From contig NZ_JAAIXY010000013.1 in the NCBI RefSeq assembly GCF_010894455.1, forward strand, positions 124,001 through 188,000: a stretch of 64,000 bases of DNA, in the 5' to 3' direction. This DNA comes from Myxococcus eversor (GTDB lineage: Bacteria; Myxococcota; Myxococcia; Myxococcales; Myxococcaceae). Below are positions 62,397 to 64,000 of the stretch, piece after piece; the stretch's first letter is position 1; each line of letters begins with the position of its first letter. The translations under genes and the position numbers were made by a program. The notes below the pieces were generated by a model. That model was not told the origin of the DNA, ran no database searches, and worked only from the letters and a program-made list of their open reading frames with translations.

Positions 62397-63440
62397 TCAC
62401 TCGACCCAGTGCTGGACCGTCAGGATGCGGAAGCCCGTGGTGGCGTTGACGAAGAAGTGGACCTGGATGCCGGCCCAGGGCCCGTCGTTGTAGCCGATGT
62501 GGCAGCCCTTGAACGTGCCACCCGCGGTGCGCGCGTCGAGGTCATCCAGGCCGTCGTTGATGACGCTGGTGGGAATCTGCCCCTGGTACGCATAGGTGTT
62601 GGCGGCGCTCGAGACGTAGTTGTGGACCTCGGTGGCGTCGGCCAGGTTCGGGCGGTTGGTGAAGCGGTTGTTCGGGAAGGTGGCGGGGTCGATGCCGAAG
62701 CACTGGGCATAGGCCAGGCGGTCATTGCCGTACTCGCCGTTCATCACGCTCTGGATGTCGAACGCGAGGTCCATCTTCACCGTCCAGTTGCCCTCCGGGA
62801 GGGCATTCACCGAGGAGACGAGGACCTCCAGCGCGTAGCCCAGGTTGGCGGCGTTGCGCAGGTTGCGCAGGCTCACCGCGCCGATGCCCGACGTATTGGA
62901 GATGGCCTGGACGGACGTGAACGGGCGCAGGGCGAGCAGGTTCGTGGCGCCATTCCACGCGTACGGCAGGATGGCGTACAGCGCGGAGCTGCTCACGGTG
63001 TTGACCAGGGAGACCACCGCCGCGGCGTCATCGGTGGAGACCGCCAGCTCGTCCAGGATTCCCACGCAGCTGCTGTTGATGAGGCCATTGGCGCGCGCGC
63101 CGCTCTCCAACTGCGTCAGGCGCACGGGGCCCATCAGGTGGACGGCGGAGAGCTGCGCCAGCGTCGCGAAAGGCGCCGTCGAGCGGCTGCTGACCAGGTT
63201 GAGGACGAGGTCGCTGGGCAGGTACGCGTCCAGCGTCCCGGGCGCCGCCGTGTTCGCGAAGGTGAGGATGCCCTGGCACTCCGGCGCGACGTCCACGTTC
63301 GTCAGCGTGAGGGACGCGTCCTGGTTCGCGGGTACCTCGGTCGTGGGCTGCTCGGACGGGGTGGAGGGCTCGGAGGGCGAGGTGGGACCACAGCCGACCA
63401 GCAGGCTGAGGCAAAGCAGGGCTGAACCGAGACGACGCAT
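62397..63440 (-). CDS. Large lipoprotein, unknown function (347 aa)
   Basis: The ATG at 63440 has GAGGAG upstream and opens the signal 'MRRLGSALLCLSLLVGC' (Cys17), followed by a Ser/Thr/Pro-rich linker. The earlier in-frame ATG at 63572 has no signal character. The body alternates helices and strands with three paired cysteine regions ('PECQGI', 'SSCVGI', 'KGCHIG'). No motif is recognised. It lies 118 bases before the PNGase A-like gene on the same strand; co-expression is possible. Confidence 0.78.
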   Translation of the reverse strand: MRRLGSALLCLSLLVGCGPTSPSEPSTPSEQPTTEVPANQDASLTLTNVDVAPECQGILTFANTAAPGTLDAYLPSDLVLNLVSSRSTAPFATLAQLSAVHLMGPVRLTQLESGARANGLINSSCVGILDELAVSTDDAAAVVSLVNTVSSSALYAILPYAWNGATNLLALRPFTSVQAISNTSGIGAVSLRNLRNAANLGYALEVLVSSVNALPEGNWTVKMDLAFDIQSVMNGEYGNDRLAYAQCFGIDPATFPNNRFTNRPNLADATEVHNYVSSAANTYAYQGQIPTSVINDGLDDLDARTAGGTFKGCHIGYNDGPWAGIQVHFFVNATTGFRILTVQHWVE

Positions 63441-63632
63441 GGAGAACTCCTCAGTGCACGACAAGAGAGGGGTCACCCATACACCAGTAGCCTGACTCGC
63501 TGATAATCCGTGTTTCGTTACAGAGTCGTGCCGGAGGGTTGCTTTCTGGACGGACCCGCTGGACTCGGGCATGCAGGAGGGCCGTCCACTCAGAGGTTCC
63601 AGTCAGGGGCCTCTCCCGGCGTAAGGAAGTGC

Positions 63633-64000
63633 ATGCGAGCCTGTCCGTGCTGCATGGAGACGCTGACAGCCGGGTTGCTCGGCTTCGGCAGCCGGCGCCT
63701 GGCGGGACGCTGTGAGTCGTGTGGCGACGCTGTGTGTGAGACGTGTCTCAGCGTGCAGGTGCTGGAGGCGAGCGTCTTCCGGGCACGCATGGGCGGACCC
63801 GCACCGACAGGGGAGCAGGTGAAGGGGCGGGTGTGCCGCTCGTGCCTGTGGGAAGTCCTGGTGGACCAGGGTGAGACACCGCCGTTTCCCGCGCCGCGTG
63901 GACAGCGTGAGCGGGCGAGACGCGATGCTCGGGAGAAGTGCACCCACGGTGACGTGAAGCCGTGCATGGCGTTCTGTCCGGCGTGTGGTGACGAAGTCTC
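63633..64000 (+). CDS. N-terminal part of a cysteine-rich zinc-finger protein (3' truncated by window edge)
   Basis: AAGGAAG precedes the ATG at 63633. The visible 122 residues hold many cysteines: 'ACPCC', then Cys27-xx-Cys30, Cys35-xx-Cys38, Cys68-xx-Cys71, and at the edge 'KCTHG', 'PCMAFC' and 'CPACG'. The pattern 'CESCGDAVCETC' resembles a B-box/FYVE-type cross-brace finger, followed later by a zinc ribbon. It probably binds protein or nucleic acid. The stop lies beyond the window. The 192 bases before it (63441-63632) show nothing else. Confidence 0.7.
   Translation, partial: MRACPCCMETLTAGLLGFGSRRLAGRCESCGDAVCETCLSVQVLEASVFRARMGGPAPTGEQVKGRVCRSCLWEVLVDQGETPPFPAPRGQRERARRDAREKCTHGDVKPCMAFCPACGDEV

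Noticed and set aside
1..64000. Insertion sequences, phage genes, CRISPR arrays and rRNA
   Set aside because: No transposase or integrase motif, no regular spaced repeats and no conserved rRNA stretch were seen; the only notable direct repeat is the one at 42133/43948.

Overview
The window is high-GC DNA of a predatory-myxobacterium type, most likely Myxococcaceae (Myxococcus, Corallococcus or Pyxidicoccus). Four things support this. There is a SitA/SitI-type lipoprotein toxin with a double-CXXCG immunity partner. Leucine-rich/'DPRGE' proteins of the TIGR02996 type are present, one intact and one decayed. About a dozen lipoproteins of unknown function occur. There are also many secreted hydrolases. 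No tRNA, rRNA, insertion sequence, phage gene or CRISPR array was found.

Layout. 1-4.5 kb: the tail of an alpha/beta hydrolase, a large lipoprotein, a serine beta-lactamase-family hydrolase and a small lipoprotein. 4.5-9.3 kb (minus): a secreted EEP-type phosphatase/nuclease coupled to a secreted protein, then a DEAD-box RNA helicase. 9.5-19.3 kb (plus): an ECF sigma factor with a membrane partner, a membrane-anchored protein, and an overlapping three-gene set (AsmA/YdbH-like giant, DUF1318/YdbL-like lipoprotein, beta-propeller/TPR protein) that looks like envelope-lipid or envelope-assembly machinery. 19.3-20.6 kb: a decayed TIGR02996-type gene. 20.6-42 kb: a long run of exported proteins, including an SGNH/DUF4886 hydrolase, a GH16 glycosidase, an alpha/beta hydrolase, a Vps62-like protein, an astacin protease, a di-CxxCH lipoprotein, a thiaminase I-like lipoprotein and a patatin with a barrel-like tail. 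An AraC/DJ-1 pair and an unusual zinc-ribbon EEP protein lie among them.

42-45 kb is the most mobile-looking part. The sitA-sitI pair lies between two direct repeats of about 160 bp. One repeat is the 3' end of an intact PD-(D/E)XK nuclease gene and the other is an orphan copy of that 3' end. 45.4-49.1 kb: ahcY with an SAH riboswitch, a conserved small protein and the intact TIGR02996/LRR protein. 49.2-51 kb: a DJ-1 gene and a divergent LysR gene with palindromes between them.

50.9-57.4 kb is a tightly coupled seven-gene minus-strand operon. It encodes an MDR reductase, a membrane hexapeptide acyltransferase, two KAS III-like enzymes, a dedicated ACP, an SDR and an AMP-ligase. A candidate promoter with a palindrome between its -35 and -10 precedes it. 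The operon reads as a small, apparently undescribed lipid or polyketide-like pathway and is my main candidate for a new system. The end of the window carries HflX with an acidic insert, a PNGase A-like secreted glycoamidase, a lipoprotein and the start of a cysteine-rich zinc-finger protein.
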